Below are positions 25,607 to 34,319 of a DNA stretch of 64,000 bases, piece after piece. The position numbers and the translations under genes were made by a program. Numbering within the stretch: the stretch's first letter is position 1; each line of letters begins with the position of its first letter. A model generated the notes under the pieces. It had not been told where the DNA came from. It saw nothing but the letters and a program-made list of their open reading frames with translations, and did not search any database. Source of the DNA: CAZGBT01 sp964524025 (GTDB lineage: Archaea > Aenigmatarchaeota > Aenigmatarchaeia > CG10238-14 > EX4484-224); contig CAZGBT010000003.1 of assembly GCA_964524025.1 (NCBI GenBank), forward strand, positions 1 through 64,000, in the 5' to 3' direction.

Positions 25607-26686
25607 TTAAATCAAACCCTTCCATTTAAAATAGTCAAGCAAAATTTTCCAGTGATCAAAAGCCAAATCGATTGGCCTTAATTCCTCGAACTTGAACCAT
25701 CTAACTTCCTTAACTTCAGCAGATTTTTTAATTTTTCCTTTAGCTTTTACTTCAAAAGCTACGGAATAAATAGGACCTCTTGGGTCTCTTCCTTTTTCAA
25801 AGTAATGGCCAAATTCTTCAATTTTTTTAACATTTAAACCAACTTCCTCTCTAACTTCTCTTTTTATAGCATCCTCGTCTTTTTCTCCTTTTTCAACAAA
25901 ACCACCTATTAAAGCCCATTTGTCTTTAAAAGGTTCTTTAGCTCTTTTTATCAAAAGAATTTTTCCATTTTTTTCTACAACAGCATCTACCGCAAATTTA
26001 AAACTTTCTTTTTCTAAAACTATAATCTTTGCATCTTTTCCTTTTTTTACTTCAAGCTCTTTTAAAAAACCAAAAAATTTACCATCATAATTAACTACTG
26101 CTTTTCCGTATCTTTCTACTTTAATCCTTACAATGGAATTTTCCTTTAAAATCTTCCATCTCTTAAAAATTCCAAATTTTCTTTCAAAAGAACGGTTTGG
26201 AATTATATGGGATATCAAAATTCTTCTCTTCTTTATTCTAGGATAACCTAAAGAAGCGTTTAATCCGGAAGAACCTTGAGGAGTTGCTATAAGAATTCCA
26301 GAAGATACATGATAACTTTTTTTGTTATTTAAGAAAAGCGTATAATGTAAAGGTCTTGAAAGGGTTCTATGAAAAAGATAGATATCATAAAAGGCTTGAG
26401 TTCCGCCAAACTCTAACCTCAAAAAATTTTTAATTTCAAATTCTGCCCTTTTAATCTTCTTTAAATCATTAGCTAGCCTTTCTTCAGAAGTTTGAGCATG
26501 TAAAGCTATGCTCCCTCTTTTTCTGACAAACAACAAAGGCAAGTCGTATTTTTCTGCAGCCCTTGCAAAAGTTCCGTCACCACCTGCTACAATGATAAAA
26601 TCTGGATTCGAAGAAATCTTGAAACCTACACTCCTAACTATTTTTTCTAATCTTTTATCGAAAGGAATTATCTTGCATCTTTCCAT
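25607..26686 (-). CDS. NAD kinase fused to a Nudix hydrolase
   Basis: The N-terminal part (about 1-230) is an NAD kinase: GGDGT at 35-39, and SSGILIATPQGSSGLNASLG as the nucleotide-binding loop. The C-terminal part (about 230-359) is a Nudix domain with the box GGFVEKGEKDEDAIKREV then REEVGL, carrying the catalytic glutamates. NAD kinase makes NADP; Nudix enzymes cut nucleotide diphosphates such as ADP-ribose or NADH. The fusion suggests linked control of NAD(P) or repair of its breakdown products. The kinase part lacks the longer N terminus of many relatives. It is divergent from the HerA-type gene with 16 bases between starts. Confidence 0.9.
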   Translation of the reverse strand: MERCKIIPFDKRLEKIVRSVGFKISSNPDFIIVAGGDGTFARAAEKYDLPLLFVRKRGSIALHAQTSEERLANDLKKIKRAEFEIKNFLRLEFGGTQAFYDIYLFHRTLSRPLHYTLFLNNKKSYHVSSGILIATPQGSSGLNASLGYPRIKKRRILISHIIPNRSFERKFGIFKRWKILKENSIVRIKVERYGKAVVNYDGKFFGFLKELEVKKGKDAKIIVLEKESFKFAVDAVVEKNGKILLIKRAKEPFKDKWALIGGFVEKGEKDEDAIKREVREEVGLNVKKIEEFGHYFEKGRDPRGPIYSVAFEVKAKGKIKKSAEVKEVRWFKFEELRPIDLAFDHWKILLDYFKWKGLI

Positions 26687-26702
26687 AAATTTAAATAGAA
26701 TT

Positions 26703-27974
26703 ATGGTTATTTACACAACAATTGTTGGGAGATCCAGAGATGAAGTTGAAAGATTAGGGACAAGAGGGGCTGGCTTTATAGGAAAACATATAGTAGGTAC
26801 TGGTGAAGAGGCTCACTTAACTACTAAGGTTTTTATAGACCTAATAAAACCTCATGTTATCCTTATATGCGGGAAAAGAGGGACTGGAAAATCTTATTCA
26901 GCGGCCACTATTATAGAAGAAATTTGTTTGCTTGAAGAGACTTATAAGGAGAAAATTGCTGTTGTTGTTTTTGACCCAATAGGAATTTATTGGAGTATGA
27001 AATTTCCGAATAGGCAGCAAGAGGAATTGCTAAAAGAATGGGGTTTGGAATCGAGGGGATTTGAGGAAGTTAAAATTTTCGTTCCTTACGGATTAAAAAG
27101 AGAATACGAAAAAGCTGGAATACCAGTCGATTTTTCAATTTCAATTTCACCTAAAGAATTCTTACCAGAAGATTGGAGTCTAGCTTTTAATTTAGAAAGG
27201 ACGAGCGAATTTTCTATAATACTCGAAAAAAATTTTAACAAGGCTTCAGAAATCTTTAAAGATTTTGAGCTAGAGGATTTGAAAGAGTTGATAAAGAAAG
27301 ATCAGCAAGCTTCCCAGCATGTTAAAAATGTACTATTAAGTTTCCTGGATTTAGCAGAAAGTTGGGGAATTTTTAGAAAAGGTGGTATGAGTGTTCATGA
27401 TATAGTAAAAGGTGGGCAAGTTAGCATAATAGACCTTTCAAGAGTTAAAGGTGGAGAATGGGGTTTAAGAAACCTTTTAGCTGCTTGGCTAACTAGAAAC
27501 GTTTATAGGGAAAGAGTTTTAGCAAGAAAAGAAGAAGAATTGGCAAAACTGGAAAAGAGAAAACCAAAAAGAGCATTCCCACTAACTTGGCTTATATTCG
27601 AAGAAGCTCACAATTTTATTCCAAGCAATAAGAATACTGTATCTACGGAGCCAATTTTAACTATAGCAAAACAAGGTAGGGAACCTGGTGTTTCTCTTGT
27701 TGTAATAACCCAAATGCCTAATAAAGTGCATTCCGATGTTCTTGCTCAAACGGATATAGTAATCTCATTTAGACTTACTAGTAAAAGCGACGTCGATGCT
27801 TTGCATGCTGTTATGCAAACTTATGTAAAAGAAGATATAGAAAAATATCTTAACAGACTTCCAAATTGGAAGGGTGCTTCTATAATTCTAGACGATAATC
27901 TTGAAAAGATTTTCACTTGTCAGATAAGGCCTAGATTATCTTGGCATGCAGGCGGAACTGCTATTGTAATATAG
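26703..27974 (+). CDS. HerA/FtsK-like DUF87 ATPase
   Basis: The ATG at 26703 is preferred; the frame extends 65 codons upstream, but only antisense to the NAD kinase. The 423 residues carry Walker A CGKRGTGKSYSAA, Walker B TWLIFEEAHNFIP, and VVITQMPNKVH, as in HerA-type DNA translocases. A short beta domain precedes the ATPase. True HerA acts with NurA in DNA-end resection, but no NurA-like gene is adjacent, so a role in DNA handling is inferred only from family. Confidence 0.87.
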   Translation: MVIYTTIVGRSRDEVERLGTRGAGFIGKHIVGTGEEAHLTTKVFIDLIKPHVILICGKRGTGKSYSAATIIEEICLLEETYKEKIAVVVFDPIGIYWSMKFPNRQQEELLKEWGLESRGFEEVKIFVPYGLKREYEKAGIPVDFSISISPKEFLPEDWSLAFNLERTSEFSIILEKNFNKASEIFKDFELEDLKELIKKDQQASQHVKNVLLSFLDLAESWGIFRKGGMSVHDIVKGGQVSIIDLSRVKGGEWGLRNLLAAWLTRNVYRERVLARKEEELAKLEKRKPKRAFPLTWLIFEEAHNFIPSNKNTVSTEPILTIAKQGREPGVSLVVITQMPNKVHSDVLAQTDIVISFRLTSKSDVDALHAVMQTYVKEDIEKYLNRLPNWKGASIILDDNLEKIFTCQIRPRLSWHAGGTAIVI

Positions 27975-28824
27975 TTTTTAGCCAATAAAGCATCGTTTCG
28001 CCCAGAACTTGAATTCCTATTTGATATTCTTTTGAAGGAAAGTTGTTTGAAGAGACTCTTCCTCTATAATTCATTTCTATCTGAACGCCTATTCTTTTCA
28101 TTTTATTTTTCCTATTATGCTGGATTACATGCTTGTTTAAAACATAATTTTTAGAACCCGTCCATCTCCACGTAGAAACTCCTATCTTCAAATCAAACTT
28201 TAAACCAACCTCTTCAAAAGCGTCCTTCAACCTTTGAATAAACATCCTTTTGAACAAAAAAGCGTTTTTCTTCCCACCTATGCATGCATAATCTCCTCCA
28301 AAACCTAGCAAAAAATCGAATTTTCTTTGGGCATGAATGCCATGCACTGATATTATTGCTTTTGGATTTAAAGACTCTATTATCGAGTGGTATTTGATCA
28401 ATTTTTGATAATATTGTTTATTTCTATGAATTGGAACGTAAACTACTTTTATCTTTGATTTATTGCTACAAACTCTTGTAAATAAAACTAAACCTTTTCC
28501 TAAATCTCTAGGATCTCTTGCTGCATCAGCGTCTATTCTGTTGAAATGAGGAAAAATATAAGCAGATAAAAGATGGAAACTTCCAATTTTAGCTAGAATA
28601 TCTGTATTTCTATCTCCAACGTTTATTACGATAGATTTATCTTTTTTCATCCTAAAAGTTTTTGAATTGGCATGCTCAGCTGTAAATAGGATACGGTTTG
28701 AATTATAATGGTTAAGTATGCAATACTCTATTTCATCTTCTAAGATTGGACTTGTCTTTCTTTTAAAGAAACTTTCAAAAGATTTTTTTGAGTTAAAAGT
28801 TAAGTAAACCTTCTTCCTAGCCAT
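27961..28824 (-). CDS. N-formylglutamate amidohydrolase-like protein
   Basis: The 287 residues look like the FGase family of zinc amidohydrolases: ILFTAEHAN (the PHSG-like first histidine), VGDRNTDILAKIG, FNRIDADAARDPRDLGKG, ISVHGIHAQRKFDFLLGFG, and a late VQIEMNYRGR. The calls rest on motif order, and overall similarity is modest. It is the last gene of an operon with two ATP-grasp proteins. Overlap with the upstream ATP-grasp gene is 25 bases, and GAGGAGG precedes its ATG. A plausible role is cutting an amide bond made by the ligase, but that is inference. Confidence 0.65.
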   Translation of the reverse strand: MARKKVYLTFNSKKSFESFFKRKTSPILEDEIEYCILNHYNSNRILFTAEHANSKTFRMKKDKSIVINVGDRNTDILAKIGSFHLLSAYIFPHFNRIDADAARDPRDLGKGLVLFTRVCSNKSKIKVVYVPIHRNKQYYQKLIKYHSIIESLNPKAIISVHGIHAQRKFDFLLGFGGDYACIGGKKNAFLFKRMFIQRLKDAFEEVGLKFDLKIGVSTWRWTGSKNYVLNKHVIQHNRKNKMKRIGVQIEMNYRGRVSSNNFPSKEYQIGIQVLGETMLYWLKTILQ

Positions 28825-29714
28825 TCAAAGAACCTCCTCAAAGGTGGTCTTTTAAATTCCTTTGTTTCTTTTTTAACGAATTCTACTATGTGTTTTGCAA
28901 CGTTTATTCCAGTAACTTTTGTTAAACCTTCAAAATGAACGTTCACATTTGCTTCTATAACAACTGGTCCTTTTTCACTTTCTATTATATCTATGCCAGA
29001 AATTTCCATTCCTAAAGCGTGAGAAGCTCTAACTGCTATGTCTTCTATTTCAGGATCCAATTTTTTTATAGCAACCCCTTTTCCACCAATTCCTATGTTA
29101 GTTCTTCTTTCTCTTTTAGGCGCTACCCTCTTTTCAGCAGCTAATACTTTATCTCCTAAAACAAAAGCCCTTATATCTTCTCCAGGATTTTCTACGTATT
29201 CTTCCAAAAAGATTGGCTGTCTAAATCTTTCTAGTGCATCCATTATACTTTTAGCTGATTCCAAAGAATCTGCAAACATAACGCCTCTTCCAAGACTTCC
29301 GTAAATTAACTTTAAAACAACAGGATATTTCATTCTTTTAGCCAATTTTTCTAAGACATCTCTTGAATAAGCTAAATATGTTTTTGGAACAGGTATACCA
29401 GCTTCTTTTAAAGCAACTAAAGTTAGAAACTTGTTGTGGGCTAATATAACAGATTCGGGCGTTAAAGGTAAGTAGCATTCCTTAAGTAACTTGCTTAGCA
29501 AAATAAAACCATACCATGCATAAGTCCTTGGTATTCTTGGTATTATGCAGTCAAAGTCGTTTAAAACAAAATTTTCATAAATAACATTTCCATTTTTTAC
29601 TACAGTTTTAGGTATTTCTGCGTAAACAGCTTTTTTAAACGATCTTTTTGCCTCTTTAAAAATCCATTCTTCGCAAGGACTTCTTTTCCTTGGTCCTAAT
29701 ACCACAACCTTCAT
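28800..29714 (-). CDS. RimK-like ATP-grasp ligase
   Basis: The 304 residues form a complete RimK-type ATP-grasp. They contain the lead-in LTPESVILAHNKFLTLVALKEAG, the P-loop-like VVLKLIYGSLGRGV, and FLEEYVENPGEDIRAFVLG. GIDIIESEKGPVVIEANVN follows, with the metal-binding E and N. Relatives form amide bonds, adding glutamate or similar amino acids to proteins, lysine-biosynthesis carrier protein or coenzyme F420. None of those substrates is encoded nearby. The start overlaps the previous ATP-grasp stop by four bases. Confidence 0.9.
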   Translation of the reverse strand: MKVVVLGPRKRSPCEEWIFKEAKRSFKKAVYAEIPKTVVKNGNVIYENFVLNDFDCIIPRIPRTYAWYGFILLSKLLKECYLPLTPESVILAHNKFLTLVALKEAGIPVPKTYLAYSRDVLEKLAKRMKYPVVLKLIYGSLGRGVMFADSLESAKSIMDALERFRQPIFLEEYVENPGEDIRAFVLGDKVLAAEKRVAPKRERRTNIGIGGKGVAIKKLDPEIEDIAVRASHALGMEISGIDIIESEKGPVVIEANVNVHFEGLTKVTGINVAKHIVEFVKKETKEFKRPPLRRFFEWLGRRFT

Positions 29715-30565
29715 TTTTTCAAAACCTTCCTAATCAAACTAAATATTTTTATAAAAGTTGTTTCAGATTTTTCTTTTATAAATTTCATGATTCTTTCTTC
29801 TAACTTTATTCCTAAATTTTTCCTCATCACTGGGAAATTTGGAGAGAAGCTTAACCAGTCGAGAATGAATTTGTTGTTGTGTTTGATAAATCTGAATGCA
29901 AAATAGTCTAAGTCTGTTACTTTTTTAATTTTTCTCAAATTTTTTTCGATAATTTTCTTTTCACTCTTGCTAAAATCTTTAAGTACATTTCCTTCCTTTC
30001 TCTTATAATAAAAAGCTTCATTACCTATAGTTAAACCAAACACAGAAAAATCTGGTTTGATGGGTTTGTAAATAATTATTGGAAATCCCTTTTCCATTAC
30101 TGAAATTACTTGCTTTAATGTCTTCTCATTTGTAACGAGGACTTTTTTATGAAGTTGTTTTACTATAAGCGGAAATTCAAATTTTTCTTTTATGCTTTCC
30201 AAACCTGCAGTGGAAAATAAAGAATAATGCTCCCTTACCTCAATTCCACTAGTTTTTAAAATTTGGAAGATTTGATTAGTAGACAAAAGAAGATATTGGC
30301 TTGGAGAGAATGGCAAAACTTTGTGGTTTAGCATTCTAACTAGAGTATAAAACATTTCCCTATTCCTATTAGTTGGAACTGGAAATATGCATTCGTAATC
30401 GCTAATTCTTTCTCCATCATAGCTAACCTCCATTTTTCCTTTTATTTCAAACCTAACCCTATCTATTGGACAATAAATAACCTTTTCAAAATATTTTTTA
30501 GCAGCCTTTACTAATCCTTCATCTTTCTCTTTTCTAATAGGATCCCCTACAATTGCTATTTTCAT
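29711..30565 (-). CDS. degenerate ATP-grasp-like protein
   Basis: The 284 residues align in plan with the RimK-like gene just downstream: KIAIVGDPIRKE, FPVPTNRNREM, LPFSPSQYLLLSTNQIFQILKTSGIEV, and FPLIVKQLHKKVLV for the ATP lysine. The metal-binding end is altered: DWLSFSPNFPVMRKN occupies the place of the E-x-N motif. It is probably an inactive or non-standard paralog, perhaps a regulatory partner. The pair arose by duplication, I infer. It overlaps the GTPBP1-like stop by four bases. Confidence 0.75.
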   Translation of the reverse strand: MKIAIVGDPIRKEKDEGLVKAAKKYFEKVIYCPIDRVRFEIKGKMEVSYDGERISDYECIFPVPTNRNREMFYTLVRMLNHKVLPFSPSQYLLLSTNQIFQILKTSGIEVREHYSLFSTAGLESIKEKFEFPLIVKQLHKKVLVTNEKTLKQVISVMEKGFPIIIYKPIKPDFSVFGLTIGNEAFYYKRKEGNVLKDFSKSEKKIIEKNLRKIKKVTDLDYFAFRFIKHNNKFILDWLSFSPNFPVMRKNLGIKLEERIMKFIKEKSETTFIKIFSLIRKVLKK

Positions 30566-32121
30566 CCTAAAACCCTTTCTATAACTCCTATACCTTTAGT
30601 TTTACCTTCTCTGAAAACAAACCTATCGCCAGTTCTTACAAACTGTGGGTTATATTTAAACCTTATTCTAACTTTTCCGCTTTCTCCCATCTTCAAATAT
30701 TTTTTATCTATTAAATGAAAAATTCCTGTCTCACTTATTGTGTTACAATGAATTACAGGTTCGTAACCATTTTTGATTCTAGTAGGGTGACTTAAAACTA
30801 AAACTTCTGCAATAAATTCCCTTACAGCCTTAGGTTTAAGAGAGGGGTCGCATAAAATCATCCCTCTTCTTACTTTATCAGCTTTTACTCCTTTTATCGC
30901 AATCCCAACTATAAAGCCAGCATCTGCTTCTTTTAATCTATAATAGTGCATCTCTATACTTTTTACCTTTACTCTTTTGAAATTTCCAGTCTTATCAGGA
31001 CCTATAAGCATTAGATCACCAACTTTTATTCTACCCTGCTTTATTGCACCAGAAACTACAGTTCCCACACCTTCTATGTTGTAAATTTTATCTATATACA
31101 TCAAGAAAGGTTTATTGCTTTCTTTCTTTCTTTTCGGCAGTTTTAGGAAAAATTTATAGAGCAAGTCAAAACCTGTAAATTTTTTTGCAGAAGTTCTAAA
31201 GATTGGGACTACAACTTCTAACTTATCGACAACTACATCTATATCCTTTTCGTTTTTAATAGGATAAGGAATCTTTCCAACTTTTTTAAGCAAGTTGGAT
31301 ATTTCATCTTCTACAACTTCAACTTTCTTTTTGTTTACAAGATCTGTTTTTGTTATACATACTACAACCGGGACTTTGGAAGCTAACAACAAACCCAAAT
31401 GCTCTTTAGTTATATGAGTGACTCCATCGTCTGCCGCTACAACCACAATTCCATAATCTATTTCTTGACCAACTATGCCTCTTATGGTAGTTCTTAACCA
31501 AGGTTCGTGACCTACTGTATCAACAAAACTTATTAATTTTTCTGCATTTTCAACAATCCTTTCCTTTTCCTTTTTGCTTAAGGGATTCTCAAAGAAAATG
31601 GGCTTTCCAGCTTTAAAACCTAAAATTGCATGATGCAAATCTGCTGATAATCCACGCTCAATCTCGTGGGGCAAAACATTGAGATAAAGCCAAGCTTTCT
31701 TTTCCTTATCAGGCTTTCCTGTTATTAGAGTTCCTATTAAAGTGGATTTGCCATGACTTACATGACCACAAACAGCTATAACTATATTTTCTATTTCCTT
31801 TTTTCCAACCCTTCTTACAACAATTTTTCCTATTAACTTTCCATCTTCATAAAATTTTTCAACCTTAGCTATTTCTGCGCTACATTCTTTTGCTATATTT
31901 TCTAAAACTCTAACCGTTTCTGAAAATTCTAGTTCACTTAAACCTCTTATTTCCCCCGAATCCTTAACTCCTATTATATAAACAGCTATTCCGTTACCTA
32001 CTTCAAGCAAATATCTCATTTGGGCAGCTAAATGTTGCTTTCTTTCCTCTTTTAAATGATAATCTGCTTTAAGTATTTCCTTAAATTCTATATTCTTATT
32101 CTCTTTCTTTGGTATCTTCAT
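30562..32121 (-). CDS. GTPBP1-like translational GTPase
   Basis: An EF-1A-related GTPase of 519 residues. G1 is CGHVSHGKSTL, G3 is DTVGHE, and G4 is TKTD; two beta-barrel domains follow (GVGTVVSGAIKQGRIKVGD, and RFKYNPQFVRTGDRFVFREG). An N-terminal extension of about 115 residues (KADYHLKEERKQHLAAQMRY and others) is typical of the GTPBP1/2 branch rather than EF-1A, whose effector signature is missing. Eukaryotic GTPBP1 works in mRNA surveillance and stalled-ribosome rescue; the archaeal role is not established. It is the second gene of the operon. Confidence 0.9.
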   Translation of the reverse strand: MKIPKKENKNIEFKEILKADYHLKEERKQHLAAQMRYLLEVGNGIAVYIIGVKDSGEIRGLSELEFSETVRVLENIAKECSAEIAKVEKFYEDGKLIGKIVVRRVGKKEIENIVIAVCGHVSHGKSTLIGTLITGKPDKEKKAWLYLNVLPHEIERGLSADLHHAILGFKAGKPIFFENPLSKKEKERIVENAEKLISFVDTVGHEPWLRTTIRGIVGQEIDYGIVVVAADDGVTHITKEHLGLLLASKVPVVVCITKTDLVNKKKVEVVEDEISNLLKKVGKIPYPIKNEKDIDVVVDKLEVVVPIFRTSAKKFTGFDLLYKFFLKLPKRKKESNKPFLMYIDKIYNIEGVGTVVSGAIKQGRIKVGDLMLIGPDKTGNFKRVKVKSIEMHYYRLKEADAGFIVGIAIKGVKADKVRRGMILCDPSLKPKAVREFIAEVLVLSHPTRIKNGYEPVIHCNTISETGIFHLIDKKYLKMGESGKVRIRFKYNPQFVRTGDRFVFREGKTKGIGVIERVLG

Positions 32122-32125
32122 AACC

Positions 32126-33874
32126 TTACATTCGGATTAGTCTTTTTAAAAAATTAAGAATGGCTGAAATATAGTTTATGAATTTTTTCAAAAAACCTTC
32201 AGCTTTTTTCTTTTCTATGCAAACAATAAATTCTTCATAGTTTGGAATGTTATCCTTAACTTCGATTCTTAAAAGGTTGCAACCTTCTTTTAAAATTATT
32301 CTCTTTTGGATGAAAACTTTTCTAATTACATTGACTCTTTCCCTTAAAATTTCATTGCCATTCAATAATATTTTAAACGTTGTTAAAGTTGGTTTAGAAT
32401 CTAAATTAATTAGGAAGAAAGATAAGGTTAGATTTGAATTTGTTAAATTGTAGGTTAAATTTTCTATCTTAAAACTCAACTTTTCATAACTACTAAACGA
32501 AAATCTTGCCCAACCTTCCGGAGAATAAAAGTAAAAATTGAAATTTCCGATAGCTGGCATCTGAAATTTCAATTTATAATCCTCTTTAAAAAGAGATGAA
32601 AAATCAGAAAAGAAAATCCCTCTCTTTTTAACCTTCATTTCATAAATTTCTCCTACAGGCAGCGATTTATTCAAACTAGCTATTTCGACTATTTCTTTTT
32701 CTCCCTCTACCCTTAAAGGAATTTGTTTAACTATTTTTCCGTTTACTATTAAAGTTATTGGGCAAATAAGTCTTTCGAATTTGCTTACTTTCGGTGCCTT
32801 CACGATCCAAAATATCTTATCGCCATTTTTTAGCCAGAGAATTCTTTTTGGTGAGAATATTTTAAACAGGCTTTTTCCGCTTTCATCTACGCACGAAATT
32901 AAATTAATAGAATAAAGACCTTCTTTATCCAAATTTGTAAGATTTATAAGGAAAACTGAATCTCCAAAGACTTTGATTGGAGATTCTACTGTAAAATTTA
33001 AAGTTTTTTCTTTTAAATCGAGTATTTTTAAGGTTGGTTTCTTTGGTAACCATTCAACGCTTCCCCAACCTTTATAACTTAAGCTTTCCGTAAAATTACT
33101 ATCCAATAAATTAGCTAATTTTATATGGGTTGCGTCCAAGTAACCTCCTTCTATCCAAGTTGGGTCTATAGGAATCCATTTTCCATGCATAAGAACTTCT
33201 ATCCAAGCATGGGACCAGAATTGGCTTGTATTAAGCTCTTCTGAAGGGATAGCGAAACCGACTACGTATCTAACTGGAATATTTTGGGACCTTAAAAATG
33301 CTGTAAGCAAATTGGAAAATTCACCACATGCTCCTCTTTTATTATGAAAGGTCTCTAATGAAGATTTCGTAATTTGGCTTAAAGGATTTATTTCGTATTT
33401 AAGATTATTTTTAATCCACCTTACTAATCTTGAAACTTTTTGTTCTAAAGTTTCTTTGCCATAAGCAATAGCTTCTATTTTTCTGTTCCAATCTGTTAGA
33501 CTAGTCCTTTTTAGAAAATGACTATAGTTAAAAGCGATTTCAGCGTTTTTTACATCCTTTTCTTTTATCCTTACTATAAATTTTACTTTATAAGGAATTT
33601 CGGCAGAAGAAGGATTTAGGATTTTAATTTTAATCATCTCATTCCCAAATTTATCCTTTACTAACTCAAAATTGTTAGGATAAACTTCAACCCTTTCCAA
33701 ACCTTCTTGCGGAATGTATAAAAACAGATTTATTTCCTTAATCCTACCGCTTATAAGAAGTTTTCCTTCTTTTACTATTTCAGCTCTTAATTCTTTGATT
33801 AGCTTTGGATTAAAAGCTATAGAAATTTTTGGGAGTAAGAAAAGGAATAGCAAAATTAAAATTATTTTTCTCAT
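32126..33874 (-). CDS. exported transglutaminase-like protein
   Basis: Signal peptide MRKIILILLFLFLLPKISIAF, then a beta-rich region. The transglutaminase core has the catalytic triad: Cys in NKRGACGEFSNL, His in FWSHAWIEV, Asp in WIPIDPTW. The C-terminal 300 residues are beta-sandwich-like with many N-x-S/T sites, ending in a hydrophobic/basic tail (KKFINYISAILNFLKRLIRM) that may associate with the membrane. Many archaeal members act as peptidases rather than cross-linkers. It heads the five-gene operon and diverges from S6e. Confidence 0.87.
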   Translation of the reverse strand: MRKIILILLFLFLLPKISIAFNPKLIKELRAEIVKEGKLLISGRIKEINLFLYIPQEGLERVEVYPNNFELVKDKFGNEMIKIKILNPSSAEIPYKVKFIVRIKEKDVKNAEIAFNYSHFLKRTSLTDWNRKIEAIAYGKETLEQKVSRLVRWIKNNLKYEINPLSQITKSSLETFHNKRGACGEFSNLLTAFLRSQNIPVRYVVGFAIPSEELNTSQFWSHAWIEVLMHGKWIPIDPTWIEGGYLDATHIKLANLLDSNFTESLSYKGWGSVEWLPKKPTLKILDLKEKTLNFTVESPIKVFGDSVFLINLTNLDKEGLYSINLISCVDESGKSLFKIFSPKRILWLKNGDKIFWIVKAPKVSKFERLICPITLIVNGKIVKQIPLRVEGEKEIVEIASLNKSLPVGEIYEMKVKKRGIFFSDFSSLFKEDYKLKFQMPAIGNFNFYFYSPEGWARFSFSSYEKLSFKIENLTYNLTNSNLTLSFFLINLDSKPTLTTFKILLNGNEILRERVNVIRKVFIQKRIILKEGCNLLRIEVKDNIPNYEEFIVCIEKKKAEGFLKKFINYISAILNFLKRLIRM

Positions 33875-33908
33875 AACTAATTTTAAGGTTTAAACAAAAG
33901 TGAAAATT

Positions 33909-34319
33909 ATGGCAAGTTTTAAGTTTGTAGTAAGCGATCCTGAAACTAGAAAAGCTTATCAAATAGAAATAGAACAAGAAAAGGCAGCTCATTTAGTTGG
34001 TAAAAAAATTGGAGATGAATTCGATGCAACTTTTTTAGGTTTACCTGGTTACGTTTTAAAGATTACTGGAGGTACGGATAAAGATGGTTTTCCCATGCAT
34101 CCTAGCGTTCACGGGCCTGGGAGGAAAAGAGTTCTTTTATCAGGACCTCCCGGATTCCATCCAAAACATAAAGGTCAAAGGAAAAGAAAAACGGTTAGAG
34201 GAAATACTATTTCTTTTGATATAGTGCAGATTAATTGTAAAATAGTTAAAAAAGGCGAAAAGCCTATAGAAGAGCTTATTCCAAAAAAAGAAAAGAAGGA
34301 AGGAGGTGAAGAAAAATAG
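33909..34319 (+). CDS. rps6e: ribosomal protein S6e
   Basis: Small-subunit protein with the archaeal S6e pattern: [82 protein letters not shown] 33909 gives 136 residues; a GTG three codons upstream is less likely. The C terminus is lysine and glutamate rich. The stop UAG overlaps the proposed AUA start of aIF2 gamma, and S6e followed by aIF2 gamma is a common archaeal arrangement. Confidence 0.95.
   Translation: MASFKFVVSDPETRKAYQIEIEQEKAAHLVGKKIGDEFDATFLGLPGYVLKITGGTDKDGFPMHPSVHGPGRKRVLLSGPPGFHPKHKGQRKRKTVRGNTISFDIVQINCKIVKKGEKPIEELIPKKEKKEGGEEK
34303..34309 (+). promoter_or_regulatory. strong ribosome binding site before aIF2 gamma
   Basis: GAGGTGA, part of AAGGAAGGAGGTGA, lies six bases before the proposed AUA start at 34316, inside the last codons of S6e. 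There is an in-frame stop at 34307-34309, so translation of aIF2 gamma must begin after it. The spacing marks 34316 as the start rather than a later codon. Confidence 0.6.
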
